A stretch of DNA of 64,000 nt from Pseudomonadota bacterium (GCA_022563255.1 JADFNS010000013.1:1-64000), one strand, 5' to 3'. Shown: positions 20,963-32,192, counted from the stretch's first letter. The notes: a model not told the origin generated them from the letters alone. Numbers and translations: made by a program.

Positions 20963-21271
20963 ATGAAACTCAGTGAATCTCAAAGGAAATTTCTTCGCGG
21001 CCGCGGCCATCAGCTCAAACCGCTGATCATGGTCGGCGATGCAGGTCTGACAGAATCGCTACTGGCAGAGTTCAAAGCAACGCTGGCACATCACGAACTG
21101 ATCAAAGTAAAAGTGCGCTCCACCGATCGCGCAGCGCGTGACGAGTTGATTCAGAAATTGTGCGCTGACCATTCTGCGACGCTGCTGCAACGTGTCGGCA
21201 ACGTCGCGCTCGTGTACCGCGCGAATTCCGAAAAGAGACCGGAAAAGCGGCTCCGAATCCCCTCGAGATAG
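20963..21271 (+). CDS. yhbY: CRM-domain RNA-binding protein YhbY
   Basis: This small ribosome-assembly-associated protein binds pre-50S particles in E. coli. The 102 residues are a single CRM domain, with the characteristic RGRGHQLKPLIMVGDAGLT stretch holding the GxxG-like loop. The C-terminal tail is basic. It stands divergent to rlmE, the usual arrangement, and converges on greA with only six bases between the stop codons. Confidence 0.95.
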   Translation: MKLSESQRKFLRGRGHQLKPLIMVGDAGLTESLLAEFKATLAHHELIKVKVRSTDRAARDELIQKLCADHSATLLQRVGNVALVYRANSEKRPEKRLRIPSR

Positions 21272-21277
21272 CCGCCG

Positions 21278-21754
21278 CTACTCGTATCGAACCTCCATAA
21301 TCTCGAATACTCTGTCGCCGTCCGGCGCCTTGAATTCAACAATGTCACCTTCGCTCTTGCTGATAAGAGCTCGAGAGATCGGCGACGAGAAGGAAACCAG
21401 CCCGCTCCTGATGTCAGCCTCGTCTTCGCCAACAATTCTGTAGGTAATTTCCTTGTCGGTCTCCTCGTCCAGCAGGCGTACCGTCGAGCCGAAAATGACC
21501 TTGCCGCCGGCTTCTATCGCGGTTACGTCAATCACCTGCACGTTTGACAGCTTGCCCTCAAGTTCCTTAATGCGAGCCTCGATGAATCCCTGCTGATCTT
21601 TGGCGGCGTGATACTCGGCGTTTTCCTTCAGATCGCCATGCGCTCGCGCCACCGCAATCGCTTTGATCACAGTGGGCCGATCGACGCTCTTGAGGCGCTT
21701 GAGTTCTTCCTGTAACAGCTCGTGGCCACGCACCGTCATTGGCACCTTATTCAT
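21278..21754 (-). CDS. greA: Transcription elongation factor GreA
   Basis: This factor binds the RNA polymerase secondary channel and stimulates transcript cleavage in backtracked complexes. The 158-residue protein has the N-terminal coiled-coil with the acidic tip ([19 protein letters not shown] near residue 40) and the C-terminal globular domain ending [10 protein letters not shown]. The start overlaps the carB stop by four bases, so it is part of the carAB-greA unit, as in Pseudomonas and relatives. Confidence 0.96.
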   Translation of the reverse strand: MNKVPMTVRGHELLQEELKRLKSVDRPTVIKAIAVARAHGDLKENAEYHAAKDQQGFIEARIKELEGKLSNVQVIDVTAIEAGGKVIFGSTVRLLDEETDKEITYRIVGEDEADIRSGLVSFSSPISRALISKSEGDIVEFKAPDGDRVFEIMEVRYE

Positions 21755-24700
21755 GCAACCACCTCATTGTGTAAATCCTGCAACCGATTGACGTCACTGT
21801 TGTCGAGATGCTCGATCGCGCGGCAGGTCGCCATTGCCGCGCCCAGTGTCGTGTAATAGGTAACGCCCCTGCGTACCGCTTCGGCGCGAATTGACAGCGA
21901 TTCTACGATCGCCTGCTTGCCTTCGGTCGTATTAACTATCAGGTCGATCTCGCCGTTTTTGATCATATCAGCAATGTGCGGCCGGCCTTCCCTTACCTTG
22001 TTCGCCCGTCGGCACGCAACGCCAGCATTCGCAAGAGCGCGCGCTGTTCCGTGTGTCGCGACAATATCAAAGCCCATCTTCGTCAGCAATTTCCCAAGTT
22101 CCACCGCCTCGTCCTTGTCGCGATCCCTGACGGAAATCAATGCGACGCCGTCCCGCGGCAGAATGACGCCGGACGCGAGCTGCGCTTTCGCATAAGCCTC
22201 ACCGAAACTGCGGCCGACGCCCATGACTTCGCCAGTGGATTTCATTTCCGGGCCTAGAATCGGATCGCTGCCGGGAAATTTTATGAACGGAAACACGGCT
22301 TCTTTTACAGAGAAATACTTGGGTATCCGCTGATTCACGAAGCCTTGCTTGGCCAATGACTCGCCAACCATCACCTTGGCGGCAATCTTCGCCAGCGGCA
22401 CGCCGATCGCTTTGGAAACAAACGGTACCGTTCGCGAAGCACGAGGATTCACCTCCAGCAAATACACAACATCGCCCTGAATAGCGAACTGTGTATTCAT
22501 GAGGCCGACGACGTTCAAGCCCTTGGCAAGCTGTATGACCTGCTGCTCCAGCGTTTTTTGTATTTCCGGACTCAGGCTGAAGGGCGGCAACGAACAGCCG
22601 GAATCACCAGAGTGCACACCGGCCTGCTCTATGTGCTCCATGATCCCGCCAATAAAAACGCGCTCGCCGTCGGCGATACAATCTACGTCGACTTCAGTCG
22701 CAAGATCGAGAAAACGATCGAGCAGCACCGGGCTGTTGTTGGATACGTCGATCGCAGCGTCCATGTACGCGGCCAAATCCTCTTCATTGTGAACGACCTC
22801 CATCGCGCGGCCACCCAACACGTAGGAAGGTCGAACGATCAGTGGAAAACCGACCTCCGAGCAACGCTTTAACGCCTCTTCCTTGTTACGGGCGGTGCAG
22901 TTCGGGGGCTGCTTGAGTTGCAATTCCTCAACCAGTTTTTGAAACCGCTCGCGATCCTCGGCGAGATCTATGGAGTCTGGCGAGGTGCCAATAATTGGCG
23001 CACCGGCCGCCTCAAGATCGCGGGCCAGCTTCAGCGGCGTCTGCCCCCCGTATTGCACAATCACGCCATTTGGCTTTTCTATTTCGATAATCTCCATGAC
23101 ATCCTCGAACGTCAGGGATTCGAAATACAGTCGGTCGGAGGTGTCATAGTCCGTCGAGACGGTTTCGGGATTGCAGTTGACCATGATCGTCTCGTAGCCC
23201 GATTCCCTGAGCGCCTGTGCCGCATGCACGCAGCAATAGTCGAACTCAATGCCCTGCCCGATCCGGTTGGGTCCGCCGCCAAGAATCATGATCTTCGGAT
23301 TGTCAGTCGGTTTGGCCTCGCATTCTTCTTCGTAGGTTGAATACAGGTAGGCTGTCGTCGTCGCAAATTCGGCGGCGCAAGTATCGACACGCTTGTAGAC
23401 GGGCCTGACATTCAATTCCAGACGCCGCATCCGTACTACGTTCTCATCTACTTTGAGAATATCGGCCATGCGCGCGTCGGAAAAACCCTTGCGCTTCATG
23501 GCGCGCATCGTGTGCTCGTCGAGTCCTGCCATGCCAGCGTCGCGGATGGCGCTCTCGGCGTTGACGAGGTCGGCGATCTGTATGACGAACCATGGATCGA
23601 TGCCCGTGATTTTCGCAACGTCGTCGAAAGAGTAGCCATGACGCAGCGCGTCGGCGACGTAGCGTATGCGCTCGGAGCCCGGCATTCTGAGTTCACGGCG
23701 CAAATGATCCCGGTCGGCGTCGGAAACGATGGGGCCGCAGATTTCGTCCAACCCGTTGATACCGGTTTCCAGACCGCGCAGCGCCTTCTGCAACGACTCC
23801 TGGAAATTACGGCCTATGGCCATCACTTCGCCGACCGACTTCATTTGCGTCGTCAGGCGATCATTGGCTCCCGGAAATTTTTCGAACGCAAAGCGAGGAA
23901 TCTTAGTGACCACGTAATCGATGGTCGGTTCGAACGACGCCGGTGTGGCGCCACCCGTGATGTCATTTCTCAGTTCATCGAGCGTGTAGCCAATCGCAAG
24001 TTTCGCGGCAATCCTGGCGATCGGGAAGCCGGTCGCCTTTGACGCCAGCGCTGAAGATCGCGACACGCGTGGATTCATCTCAATGACGAGCACGCGGCCG
24101 GTTTCCGGACAGACCGCAAACTGGACGTTCGAGCCACCTGTCTCAACGCCGATCTTGCGCAGGATGTCGATCGACGCGTTGCGCAGCCGCTGGTACTCCT
24201 TATCTGTCAACGTCTGCGCCGGTGCCACGGTGATGGAGTCGCCCGTGTGCACGCCCATCGGATCGAGATTTTCTATCGAACAGATAATGATGCAGTTGTC
24301 GTTCTTGTCGCGAACGACTTCCATCTCGAATTCCTTCCAGCCGATCAGTGACTCTTCGAGCAGAACTTCTGTCGTTGGCGACATTTCGAGTCCGTGGGTG
24401 ACGACGTCCTCGAATTCCTCGCGGTTGTATGCGATGCCGCCGCCGCTGCCGCCGAGCGTGAACGACGGTCGGATGATCGTAGGAAATCCAATGATCGCCT
24501 GTTTTTCCAGCGCATCTTCGAGCGTGCGGGCGATTTCGGCCCTGGGACATTCCAGCCCGATCTCCGTCATGGCCTTGCGGAACAATTCACGATCCTCGGC
24601 CATGTTGATGGCTTCTCGCGACGCTGCAATCAACTCGACGTTGTACTTTTCGAGCACGCCCTCGCGAGCGAGGTCCAACGCGCAATTAAGGGCTGTCTGC

Positions 24701-24975
24701 CCGCCCATCGTCGGCAACAACGCGTCCGGGCGTTCCTTGGCAATAATCTGCTCAATGGTCGCCCAATGCACCGGCTCGATATAAACGGCATCGGCCATCT
24801 CCGGATCGGTCATGATGGTCGCCGGATTCGAATTGACCAAAATGACCCGAAATCCCTCTTCGCGCAGCGCCTTGCACGCCTGAGCGCCGGAATAATCGAA
24901 TTCGCAGGCCTGGCCGATCACGATCGGTCCGGCGCCAATCACGAGAATACTGTCTATGTCGGTGCGTTTCGGCAT
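21751..24975 (-). CDS. carB: Carbamoyl-phosphate synthase large subunit
   Basis: This enzyme makes carbamoyl phosphate from bicarbonate, ATP and glutamine-derived ammonia for arginine and pyrimidine synthesis. The 1074 residues show two homologous ATP-grasp halves ([18 protein letters not shown] near residue 15, [18 protein letters not shown] near residue 565) and a C-terminal allosteric MGS-like domain. The ATG lacks a visible Shine-Dalgarno sequence. An AT-rich hairpin sits directly before it in the spacer from carA. Confidence 0.98.
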   Translation of the reverse strand: MPKRTDIDSILVIGAGPIVIGQACEFDYSGAQACKALREEGFRVILVNSNPATIMTDPEMADAVYIEPVHWATIEQIIAKERPDALLPTMGGQTALNCALDLAREGVLEKYNVELIAASREAINMAEDRELFRKAMTEIGLECPRAEIARTLEDALEKQAIIGFPTIIRPSFTLGGSGGGIAYNREEFEDVVTHGLEMSPTTEVLLEESLIGWKEFEMEVVRDKNDNCIIICSIENLDPMGVHTGDSITVAPAQTLTDKEYQRLRNASIDILRKIGVETGGSNVQFAVCPETGRVLVIEMNPRVSRSSALASKATGFPIARIAAKLAIGYTLDELRNDITGGATPASFEPTIDYVVTKIPRFAFEKFPGANDRLTTQMKSVGEVMAIGRNFQESLQKALRGLETGINGLDEICGPIVSDADRDHLRRELRMPGSERIRYVADALRHGYSFDDVAKITGIDPWFVIQIADLVNAESAIRDAGMAGLDEHTMRAMKRKGFSDARMADILKVDENVVRMRRLELNVRPVYKRVDTCAAEFATTTAYLYSTYEEECEAKPTDNPKIMILGGGPNRIGQGIEFDYCCVHAAQALRESGYETIMVNCNPETVSTDYDTSDRLYFESLTFEDVMEIIEIEKPNGVIVQYGGQTPLKLARDLEAAGAPIIGTSPDSIDLAEDRERFQKLVEELQLKQPPNCTARNKEEALKRCSEVGFPLIVRPSYVLGGRAMEVVHNEEDLAAYMDAAIDVSNNSPVLLDRFLDLATEVDVDCIADGERVFIGGIMEHIEQAGVHSGDSGCSLPPFSLSPEIQKTLEQQVIQLAKGLNVVGLMNTQFAIQGDVVYLLEVNPRASRTVPFVSKAIGVPLAKIAAKVMVGESLAKQGFVNQRIPKYFSVKEAVFPFIKFPGSDPILGPEMKSTGEVMGVGRSFGEAYAKAQLASGVILPRDGVALISVRDRDKDEAVELGKLLTKMGFDIVATHGTARALANAGVACRRANKVREGRPHIADMIKNGEIDLIVNTTEGKQAIVESLSIRAEAVRRGVTYYTTLGAAMATCRAIEHLDNSDVNRLQDLHNEVVA

Positions 24976-24977
24976 AT

Positions 24978-24996
24978 AATATAGATTAACTATATT
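24978..24996 (-). repeat. AT-rich inverted repeat just before carB
   Basis: A perfect seven-base inverted repeat (24978-24984 and 24990-24996) has a five-base loop and ends three bases from the carB start codon. The whole 51-base carA-carB spacer is strikingly AT-rich for this genome, and no Shine-Dalgarno sequence is visible where one is expected. A role in translation of carB is inference. Confidence 0.6.
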
Positions 24997-25026
24997 CCAT
25001 TACTTATTGATTTAAATGCTTTTTAA

Positions 25027-26184
25027 CTAAGTCGACAGTGTGAGAGTCCGGCCGCTTTTCTTTTTCTCATCCATGAGTTCGATGAATCGCTCGAACAGCG
25101 GTAACAGGTCGTGTGGGCCGGGACTGGCTTCAGGATGGCCCTGAAAACTGAATGCCGGCGTGTCTTTGAGTGCGATCCCCTGCAAGGTGCCATCGAATAG
25201 TGAGCGATGCGTCGCCACCACATTCTTGGGGAGAGTACTCTCGTCCACGGCAAAACCGTGGTTCTGGCTGGTGATCATCACCCGCCCGGTAATGAGATCC
25301 TGCACCGGATGATTGGCGCCGTGGTGACCGAATTTCATCTTTTCGGTCCTGGCGCCCGCGGCCAGTGCCAGAAGTTGATGCCCCAGGCAAATACCGAAGA
25401 CCGGAATCCCGGCGCCCAGAAAAGTCTGGATGGCCGCTATCGCGTATTCACAGGGCGCGGGATCCCCCGGCCCGTTGGACAGGAAGATTCCGTCGGGAGC
25501 ATGTGCCAGAGCGGCGTCAGCGTCGGTGGTAGCCGGCACTACGGTCATCCGGCAATCAAGGTCTGACAATAGGCGTAAAATATTGCGTTTAATGCCGAAG
25601 TCGTAGGCAACGACATGGTACGGCGCAATGCGGCGGCTCACGACCCGCGCCTTACGACCGAAAGTCGTTCCATGACACCACTGATACGTCTTTTTTGTCG
25701 TCACAAACTTCGCCAGATCCATGCCGGCGATACCGGGAAATTTGCTGGCATGTTGTATCGCCGTTTCGACCGCCTGCTCGCCGGTCATGATGCAGCCCGA
25801 CTGCACCCCTTTTTTACGAAGAATGCGCGTCAGTTTGCGGGTATCGATATCGGCAATCGCTATCGTGTTGCCCTGCTTCAGGAAATCGGAAAACGTGCGT
25901 TCGGATCGCCAGCTGCTCGTCAGCATCGTGCTGTCGCGAACGATGAGCCCCGACGCCTGGATTTTTCCGGACTCCATGTCGTCGCTGTTCGTACCGGTAT
26001 TGCCGATATGAGGGAACGTCATCGTGACTATTTGGCGGCAATAAGAAGGATCCGTGAGGATTTCCTGATAGCCCGTCATGGCGGTATTGAACACCACTTC
26101 ACCAATGGTCTGCCCATCGGCGCCAATCGATGTACCGTGAAAAACAGTGCCATCCTGTAGCGCAAGTATCGCTGGCGTGCTCAA
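25027..26184 (-). CDS. carA: Carbamoyl-phosphate synthase small (glutaminase) subunit
   Basis: This subunit hydrolyses glutamine and channels ammonia to CarB. The 385-residue product begins with the CPSase small-chain domain ([17 protein letters not shown]). It ends with a class I glutamine amidotransferase domain holding the nucleophile in GICLGHQ (about residues 264-270) and the catalytic histidine and glutamate in [11 protein letters not shown]. It is the first gene of the carA-carB-greA unit. About 200 bases separate it from dnaJ upstream. Confidence 0.97.
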   Translation of the reverse strand: MSTPAILALQDGTVFHGTSIGADGQTIGEVVFNTAMTGYQEILTDPSYCRQIVTMTFPHIGNTGTNSDDMESGKIQASGLIVRDSTMLTSSWRSERTFSDFLKQGNTIAIADIDTRKLTRILRKKGVQSGCIMTGEQAVETAIQHASKFPGIAGMDLAKFVTTKKTYQWCHGTTFGRKARVVSRRIAPYHVVAYDFGIKRNILRLLSDLDCRMTVVPATTDADAALAHAPDGIFLSNGPGDPAPCEYAIAAIQTFLGAGIPVFGICLGHQLLALAAGARTEKMKFGHHGANHPVQDLITGRVMITSQNHGFAVDESTLPKNVVATHRSLFDGTLQGIALKDTPAFSFQGHPEASPGPHDLLPLFERFIELMDEKKKSGRTLTLST

Positions 26185-26268
26185 GTACGACCCTCAAAAA
26201 GAAGAACAGAAACAAGACCACATGAGGGCCAGATCGTCGCATTATCTACCGCCTGCAGATGCACGAAA

Positions 26269-26290
26269 GCGGAAGGACTGTGCCTTCCGC
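26269..26290 (-). terminator. Possible terminator between dnaJ and carA
   Basis: A perfect eight-pair stem (26269-26276 with 26283-26290) and a six-base loop lie about 95 bases past the dnaJ stop. On the minus strand only three T residues follow, so its strength is doubtful. The rest of the 26185-26384 gap must hold the carA promoter, for which I see no clear match. Confidence 0.4.
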
Positions 26291-26384
26291 CTGCGACTTC
26301 GCTGACCACCTAGCGATCCGGCGTAGTTTACTTAAGGGCGGCTGCCCGCGCCAGACTCTAAAGGCGTTATTTTCGAGATAATAT

Positions 26385-27515
26385 TCAGGTGATGTGCTCA
26401 AAAAACCGCTTGACGGTATCAAGCCAGCTATCCGCTCTGGGACTGTGTTTGTCACCACCCTCTTGCAAGGCCCTTTCGAACTTCTCCAGCATCACTTTTT
26501 GCTCAGTCGTCAGGTTGATCGGCGTCTCAACCGATATCTGCGCGAACAGGTCGCCCTTGCGAGGATCTCTGACCGTTGTGACGCCTTTGCCGCGCAGCCG
26601 GAAAATCTTGCCGGACTGCGTGCCGGCAGGGATCTTCAGGGATACATACCCGTTCAGTGTCGGCAGCTCCACCTCGCCACCCAATGTCGCCGTCGCAAAA
26701 CTGACCGGGATTTCGCAGGCCAGATTGGCGCCATCTCGCTCGAATATTTTGTGCTTGTTGACCTGCAGTTCGACGTAAAGATCACCCGGCGGACCACCAT
26801 TGCGACCAGCCTCACCCTCGCCGGACAGTCGAATTCGATCGCCGTCGTCGACGCCCGGCGGAACTTTTACCGATAAAGTGCGTATTTTTCGAATGCGACC
26901 GCGACCGTGACATTTGTCGCACCGCTCCGCAATGACCGTGCCCACGCCTTTGCAAGCCGGGCAGGTCTGCTGGACGGAGAAGAATCCCTGTTGCATGCGA
27001 ACCTGACCGACGCCGGCGCAGGTGGAACAAGTCTTGGGTACGGTGCCCTTCCTTGCGCCTGAGCCATTGCAGGAATCGCAACTGATCTGCGTCGGAACGT
27101 CTATCTCAACGGTTTCACCGGACACCGCTTTCTCGAGATCGAGCGTCAACTCAAAACCCAAATCCGCACCGCGAAAGACCTGCGGGCCTGTGCCACGGCG
27201 ACCGCCGCCGAAAATGTCGCCGAAAACGTCCCCGAACATATCGCCGAAACCTTCGTGACTGAAACCACCCCGCCCGCCAGAGCCAGTGCGCAAGCCGTCG
27301 TGGCCGAAGCGATCATAAGTCGCTCGCTTCTCAGAGTCTTTCAGAACTTCGTAGGCCTCTTTGGCCTCTTTGAATTTCTTCCCGGCCGTACCTTCCGCAT
27401 CCTTGTTACGATCCGGATGGTATTTCATGGCGAGACGGCGATACGCCTTTTTTATCTCGCCAGCAGATGCTGATTTCGAGAGTTTCAGTACTTCGTAATA
27501 ATCTCGCTTAGCCAA
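26385..27515 (-). CDS. dnaJ: Chaperone DnaJ
   Basis: This Hsp40 co-chaperone delivers substrates to DnaK and stimulates its ATPase. The 376-residue product has the J-domain with HPD ([12 protein letters not shown], near residue 32) and a Gly/Phe-rich linker with [17 protein letters not shown]. Four zinc repeats follow ([32 protein letters not shown]), then the C-terminal substrate domain. It follows the dnaK stop without a gap. Confidence 0.98.
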   Translation of the reverse strand: MAKRDYYEVLKLSKSASAGEIKKAYRRLAMKYHPDRNKDAEGTAGKKFKEAKEAYEVLKDSEKRATYDRFGHDGLRTGSGGRGGFSHEGFGDMFGDVFGDIFGGGRRGTGPQVFRGADLGFELTLDLEKAVSGETVEIDVPTQISCDSCNGSGARKGTVPKTCSTCAGVGQVRMQQGFFSVQQTCPACKGVGTVIAERCDKCHGRGRIRKIRTLSVKVPPGVDDGDRIRLSGEGEAGRNGGPPGDLYVELQVNKHKIFERDGANLACEIPVSFATATLGGEVELPTLNGYVSLKIPAGTQSGKIFRLRGKGVTTVRDPRKGDLFAQISVETPINLTTEQKVMLEKFERALQEGGDKHSPRADSWLDTVKRFFEHIT

Positions 27516-29471
27516 TTATTCGGACTTCGCCTCGTCGGACTTCGCCTCGTCGTCTTTGTCGTCGCTCTTGTCCACTTCTTCAAACTCCGCATCGACAACG
27601 TCGTCATCCGCCGCCTTTGCACCGTCCGCGTCCGTGGCACCGGCTTCAGCAGCCTGCTCAGCGTACAACTTTTGAGCGAGTCCGCCCGACGCCTCGCCAA
27701 GGGCGGCCATCTTCGCCTCAATAATATCCTTGTCGTCACCCTCGAGCGCCGTCTTGAGATCCCCGACAGCCGTTTCGACCGCCAGCCGCTCCTCAGCCGA
27801 CGCCTTTTCGCCCAATTCGCTGAGCGTCTTTTGCGCCGCATGCATCAGGCCGTCTGCCTGATTGCGTGCGTCGACAAGCTCGCGGAACTTGCGATCTTCC
27901 TCGGCATGAGCCTCGGCATCCGACACCATTTTCTCAATATCTTCGTCGGAGAGTCCGCTCGACGCCTTTACGACAATGGTCTGACTCTTGCCAGTCGCCT
28001 TGTCCTTGGCGGACACGTTGAGGATGCCGTTCGCGTCAATGTCGAAGGTCACTTCAATTTGCGGCAATCCGCGCGGCGACGGTGGAATGTCGGCGAGATC
28101 AAATCGTCCCAGCGAGTTATTGTCCGTGGCGCGCTCGCGTTCGCCCTGCAATACGTGGATCGTCACCGCCGTCTGATTGTCATCGGCCGTGGAGAAAACC
28201 TGCTCGGCGTTCGCAGGAATCGTCGTGTTCTTGTCGATCAGCTTGGTCATAACCCCGCCGAGCGTCTCGATACCGAGCGACAGCGGCGTTACGTCAAGCA
28301 GCAAGACATCCTTGACTTCCCCTGCCAATACACCGCCCTGAATGGCAGCGCCCAGAGCAACAGCCTCGTCCGGATTAACGTCGCGACGCGGCTCCTTGCC
28401 AAAGAAGTTCTGCACTTCTTCCTGCACCTTGGGCATGCGAATCTGACCGCCCACGAGAATAACGTCGTCTATCTCATTGACCTTGAGTCCCGCGTCCTTG
28501 AGAGCGACCTTGCAAGGCCCAATCGTTCTCGCGATCAGTTCTTCGACGAGTGACTCGAGTTTTGCACGCGTCAGCTTGATGGCCAGATGCTTCGGCCCGT
28601 CCGCGTCCGCGGTGATGTAGGGCAGGTTGACTTCGGTCTGCTGCTGGCTGCTGAGTTCGATTTTTGCCTTCTCCGCGGCCTCTTTCAGGCGCTGCATTGC
28701 AAGCGGATCTTTGCGAATATCAACGCCGCTTTCACGTAGAAATTCGGCAGACAGATATTCAATAACGCGCATATCGAAGTCTTCGCCCCCGAGGAACGTA
28801 TCACCGTTCGTCGCCAGCACTTCGAACTGATGCTCGCCGTCGACTTCCGCGATTTCGATAATCGAGATGTCGAACGTGCCGCCACCCAAATCGAAAACTG
28901 CGATCGTGACGTCGCCACGCTTCTTATCCATGCCATAGGCAAGGGCCGCTGCGGTCGGCTCGTTAATAATCCGTTTGACTTCGAGTCCGGCGATCTTGCC
29001 AGCGTCCTTGGTCGCCTGACGCTGGGAGTCGTTAAAATACGCCGGGACTGTGACTACGGCCTCAGTGACTTCTTCACCCAGATAGTCCTCCGCTGTCTTC
29101 TTCATTTTCATCAGGACGCGCGCGGAAATCTCCGGCGGCGCCATTTTTTTGCCGTTGGCCTCTACCCAGGCATCGCCATTGTCGGCCTCGGCAATCGTGT
29201 ACGACACCATATCGATGTCACGTTGCACGACTTCTTCATTGAATCGGCGTCCGATTAGACGTTTGACTGCGTACAAGGTGTTCGTCGGGTTGGTGACCGC
29301 CTGCCGTTTGGCCGACTGGCCGACCAACACCTGATCGTCCTTTGTAAACGCAACGATGGACGGCGTGGTGCGATCGCCTTCGCTGTTCTCAATAACCTTG
29401 GGGACGCCGCCCTCCATGACTGCAACGCAGGAGTTCGTGGTACCAAGGTCGATACCAATCACTTTACCCAT
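27516..29471 (-). CDS. dnaK: Chaperone DnaK (Hsp70)
   Basis: This ATP-driven chaperone is central to folding and heat-shock control. From the ATG at 29471 ([15 protein letters not shown]) the product is 651 residues, with phosphate-binding motifs, [12 protein letters not shown] near residue 195 and the linker [13 protein letters not shown] near residue 387. I prefer this start over 29486 because GGAGTG is correctly spaced. The C-terminus is highly acidic and lysine-rich. It has its own sigma-32 promoter. Confidence 0.98.
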   Translation of the reverse strand: MGKVIGIDLGTTNSCVAVMEGGVPKVIENSEGDRTTPSIVAFTKDDQVLVGQSAKRQAVTNPTNTLYAVKRLIGRRFNEEVVQRDIDMVSYTIAEADNGDAWVEANGKKMAPPEISARVLMKMKKTAEDYLGEEVTEAVVTVPAYFNDSQRQATKDAGKIAGLEVKRIINEPTAAALAYGMDKKRGDVTIAVFDLGGGTFDISIIEIAEVDGEHQFEVLATNGDTFLGGEDFDMRVIEYLSAEFLRESGVDIRKDPLAMQRLKEAAEKAKIELSSQQQTEVNLPYITADADGPKHLAIKLTRAKLESLVEELIARTIGPCKVALKDAGLKVNEIDDVILVGGQIRMPKVQEEVQNFFGKEPRRDVNPDEAVALGAAIQGGVLAGEVKDVLLLDVTPLSLGIETLGGVMTKLIDKNTTIPANAEQVFSTADDNQTAVTIHVLQGERERATDNNSLGRFDLADIPPSPRGLPQIEVTFDIDANGILNVSAKDKATGKSQTIVVKASSGLSDEDIEKMVSDAEAHAEEDRKFRELVDARNQADGLMHAAQKTLSELGEKASAEERLAVETAVGDLKTALEGDDKDIIEAKMAALGEASGGLAQKLYAEQAAEAGATDADGAKAADDDVVDAEFEEVDKSDDKDDEAKSDEAKSE

Positions 29472-29512
29472 GTTCGTACACTCCAAATCCGTGATAATTC
29501 AAAACTGGTTGT

Positions 29513-29541
29513 GAGGTGGGGCCAGCCCCCGATGTTTCAAG
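29513..29541 (-). promoter_or_regulatory. Sigma-32 heat-shock promoter of dnaK
   Basis: On the minus strand CTTGAAA (29535-29541), a 13-base spacer and CCCCACCTC (29513-29521) closely match the sigma-32 consensus CTTGAAA-N11-16-CCCCATNT. The leader to the dnaK ATG would be about 35 bases. Confidence 0.85.
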
Positions 29542-29550
29542 CAATTCGGG

Positions 29551-30093
29551 TCACTTTTTGGCGGAATCAGTGGATTCTGCCGCTACAATGACCATTGCGG
29601 GCCGCAAAAGACGGCCATTGAGCGAGTAGCCTTTCTGCACGACGGTGACCACGGTGCCCGGTTCGACGTCGTCATTCGGCTGCATGCTGATCGCTTCGTG
29701 GAGTTCGGGATCGAACGGTTCACCCATCGGATCGACCTCCTCGATACCGAATTGCTGCAATGTGTTCGCAAGCAGTTTCAGAGTCGCTGTACTGCCTTCC
29801 AGCAAGCTCGCGACATCGGCTTTATCCGCCGTCGCGAGCCCCAATTCCAGGCTGTCCTTAACGACCAGCAATTGCTTGCCAAAACGTTCCAGCGCGAATT
29901 TGCGTGCCCCCTCAACGTCCTTGCTGGCGCGCTTGCGCACGTTCTCGAGTTCCGCGGCCGCTCGCAGGTAGCGATCCCAGTTGTCGTCAGCCTTAGCCTG
30001 CAGTTCCTCCAGCGGTGAACTTTCCTTCTCAGCTTCAATCTCAGTCGGCTGCTCCTCGATTTCATCGTCCGGGCTTTCCGCCTGTTCATTCAT
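29551..30093 (-). CDS. grpE: Nucleotide exchange factor GrpE
   Basis: This protein releases ADP from DnaK. The product from the chosen ATG is 180 residues, with an acidic N-terminus, a long coiled-coil helix (LQAKADDNWDRYLRAAAELENVRKR is its core, given by position near residues 35-60) and the C-terminal beta domain ending RLLRPAMVIVA. The ATG at 30093 is chosen over 30108 because a GGAG ribosome-binding site lies nine bases upstream of it and none precedes the other. It sits between hrcA and dnaK. Confidence 0.95.
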   Translation of the reverse strand: MNEQAESPDDEIEEQPTEIEAEKESSPLEELQAKADDNWDRYLRAAAELENVRKRASKDVEGARKFALERFGKQLLVVKDSLELGLATADKADVASLLEGSTATLKLLANTLQQFGIEEVDPMGEPFDPELHEAISMQPNDDVEPGTVVTVVQKGYSLNGRLLRPAMVIVAAESTDSAKK

Positions 30094-30132
30094 TGATTCG
30101 TGCTCCATTACAATTGGGTCGAAAGACGCTCG

Positions 30133-30162
30133 AAGTGTGGGGTTGAGCCGAAAAATATCAAG
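30133..30162 (-). promoter_or_regulatory. Sigma-32 heat-shock promoter of grpE
   Basis: On the minus strand CTTGATA (30156-30162), a 13-base spacer and CCCCACACTT (30133-30142) form a good sigma-32 promoter 40 bases upstream of the chosen grpE ATG (30093). It lies in the 110-base gap after hrcA. Confidence 0.8.
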
Positions 30163-30218
30163 AGTCGCGGCGAGAAAACAGCAGAATCCTGCTCGCTCGC
30201 AGCGACCGGTCCCGTGAG

Positions 30219-31277
30219 TTAACCGCGCTGATTCAGCACCGACTCCAGAAGTCGTGCTGTGACATCGACGATCGGCACGACGCGATCGTAGGCCATACGC
30301 GTGGGACCGATAACACCCAGCACGCCTATGGTGTCATCGTCCAGGTGATATGGCGCCGTAATGACGCTGCAGCCATCGAAGATTTTATAGCCGGATTCTT
30401 CGCCGATGAAGATCTGCACGCCGTCCGCATTGATGCTGCGATTGAGCAGATCCAAAATAAGGCGCTGGCGCGAAAACGCATCGAACAGCCCGCGCAAAGT
30501 GTCGACGTCGGAGAGTTCGGCGAAATCCATCAGGTTTGTCTCGCCCGCCACGACATATTTACTATCAGAACTGGCGGAACCGTCCATGGCCGCTTGTGCC
30601 ACGGCGATGATATCGTGCATCGCCTGATTCATGGAGTTGCGCATCGAATCCAGGTCTTCCAACAGCCTGCCACGCACCTGTTCGAGTTCGATGCCGGCGT
30701 AGTGCTCATTGATGTAGTTCTGCGCCTGTTGCAATTCCGATGTGCTGTAGTCGCGATCCGTGTGCAGTATGCGATTTTGCACCTCGCGATCGTTCACCAC
30801 GAGAATGACCAGCACTCGATTCTCCGATAGAGGCAGAAACTCGATTTGGCGCAACGTCACCTGCGGTGCTCGCGGCACCGTGACAACGCCGGCCATCTTG
30901 GTGATCTCGGACAACATGTTCGACACGGCGGCAATAAACCCGACGGGATCGTCGGACTCGCCGCGAATCTGCTCCTGCATCTTGCGCATCTGACCGTCTC
31001 CCGGCGGCCGATAGCGCACCAGCGTATCGACGAACAGCCGATAGCCGCGCGCCGTCGGAATGCGTCCTGCAGACGTGTGTGGCGCTGACACCAGTCCCAT
31101 ATCTTCAAGGTCGGACATGACATTGCGGATGGTCGCGGGGCTCAGATCGAGACTGGCGTCCTTGGAGAGCGTGCGCGAGCCAACGGGCTGCCCATCGCGG
31201 ATATAGCGCTGGATCAATACGCGCAGCAGATGCTGGCCTCGATTGCTCGGTAACGGATTGGATGCTTCAGCGGACAT
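30219..31277 (-). CDS. hrcA: Heat-inducible transcription repressor HrcA
   Basis: This repressor binds CIRCE operators and relies on the GroEL chaperonin for activity in characterised systems. The 352-residue product starts with a winged-helix DNA-binding domain (GSRTLSKDASLDLSPATIRN near residue 37) and the conserved PHTSAGRIPTARGYRLFVD segment, followed by the GAF-like dimerisation core. No CIRCE element (TTAGCACTC-N9-GAGTGCTAA) is visible in its own leader or elsewhere in the window, so its targets probably lie elsewhere, for example before groES. Confidence 0.95.
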   Translation of the reverse strand: MSAEASNPLPSNRGQHLLRVLIQRYIRDGQPVGSRTLSKDASLDLSPATIRNVMSDLEDMGLVSAPHTSAGRIPTARGYRLFVDTLVRYRPPGDGQMRKMQEQIRGESDDPVGFIAAVSNMLSEITKMAGVVTVPRAPQVTLRQIEFLPLSENRVLVILVVNDREVQNRILHTDRDYSTSELQQAQNYINEHYAGIELEQVRGRLLEDLDSMRNSMNQAMHDIIAVAQAAMDGSASSDSKYVVAGETNLMDFAELSDVDTLRGLFDAFSRQRLILDLLNRSINADGVQIFIGEESGYKIFDGCSVITAPYHLDDDTIGVLGVIGPTRMAYDRVVPIVDVTARLLESVLNQRG

Positions 31278-31335
31278 TCTGATGAAACGCTAGCAACGCC
31301 TTGGCGGTGGGTCAAGGGTTTGCCACAATCGACAC

Positions 31336-32175
31336 ATGACTACTTCGTTTAAGCATATCGTGATCGTTGGCAGACCGGATGACCCGCGGGTTTCTGAGCC
31401 CGCGGAACGACTGGCGGCCCATTTGACAAAACTGGGCGTAAGCTTGCTGCCGAGCGATGCAATCGATAAAGCCGATCTTGTCATCGCGATCGGCGGTGAC
31501 GGCACGATACTGTACGCAAGCCGTCTCGTGCGCCAGGCCGGCACGCCCATTTTGGGGGTCAACAAAGGACGTCTGGGTTTTCTCGCCGACGTTACGCCCG
31601 ATGAAATGATCGTGAGCGTTGAACACGTGCTGCGCGGCGACTATTCGACGGACTCCCGGCTGCTGCTTGAAGCCCGACTACAGCGCGACGCTGGCGGGGA
31701 AACCGTTGCCTATGCGCTCAACGACGTCGTCCTGCAGCGCCGCGAGACAGGCCGCATGGTCGATTTTGAGACGCGCGTAGCCGGACGCTACGTCAATACA
31801 CATTCGGGCGACGGACTGATCGTGGCGACTCCGACTGGCTCCACAGCGTACGCGCTCAGTTGCGGTGGACCGATCATCGAACCGCAGCTGGATGTGATCG
31901 TAGTGGTTCCGGTCTGTCCGCACACGCTCACGGACAGGCCCATTGTCATATCGGCAGACCAGTCCATCGAGGTCACGTTACTGCAGCGAGACAACACCCG
32001 GGCCGAGATTACGGTTGACGGATTTTCCCTGGGCGACATCAAACCGAACGACAAATTGCTGATTTCAGCGGCGAAAAACCGCGTTACACTCGTGCACCCA
32101 CCCAGCTATGATTTCTACGGGATCTTGCGCTCCAAGCTGCTTTGGGGGCGAGACAGCCGCAATCGGGACAACTGA
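31336..32175 (+). CDS. nadK: NAD kinase
   Basis: This enzyme phosphorylates NAD to NADP. The 279-residue product shows the diagnostic GGDGT loop (IAIGGDGTILYASRL near residue 52), the LNDVVLQR motif near residue 132 and the glycine-rich TPTGSTAYALSCGGP near residue 172. It is divergent from hrcA, with 58 bases between the starts, and is followed closely by recN. The neighbourhood grpE, nadK, recN, bamE is classic for gammaproteobacteria. Confidence 0.97.
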   Translation: MTTSFKHIVIVGRPDDPRVSEPAERLAAHLTKLGVSLLPSDAIDKADLVIAIGGDGTILYASRLVRQAGTPILGVNKGRLGFLADVTPDEMIVSVEHVLRGDYSTDSRLLLEARLQRDAGGETVAYALNDVVLQRRETGRMVDFETRVAGRYVNTHSGDGLIVATPTGSTAYALSCGGPIIEPQLDVIVVVPVCPHTLTDRPIVISADQSIEVTLLQRDNTRAEITVDGFSLGDIKPNDKLLISAAKNRVTLVHPPSYDFYGILRSKLLWGRDSRNRDN

Positions 32176-32192
32176 AACGCCGGACCTCTGAC

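Noticed and set aside
26185..26384. A leader peptide or attenuator before carA
   Set aside because: There are complementary six-base stretches near carA, but the loop is long and no short reading frame with pyrimidine- or arginine-related features stands out.
30109..31335. CIRCE operator near hrcA and grpE
   Set aside because: I searched by eye for TTAGCACTC and its complement with nine-base spacing and found no acceptable match, only sigma-32-type boxes.
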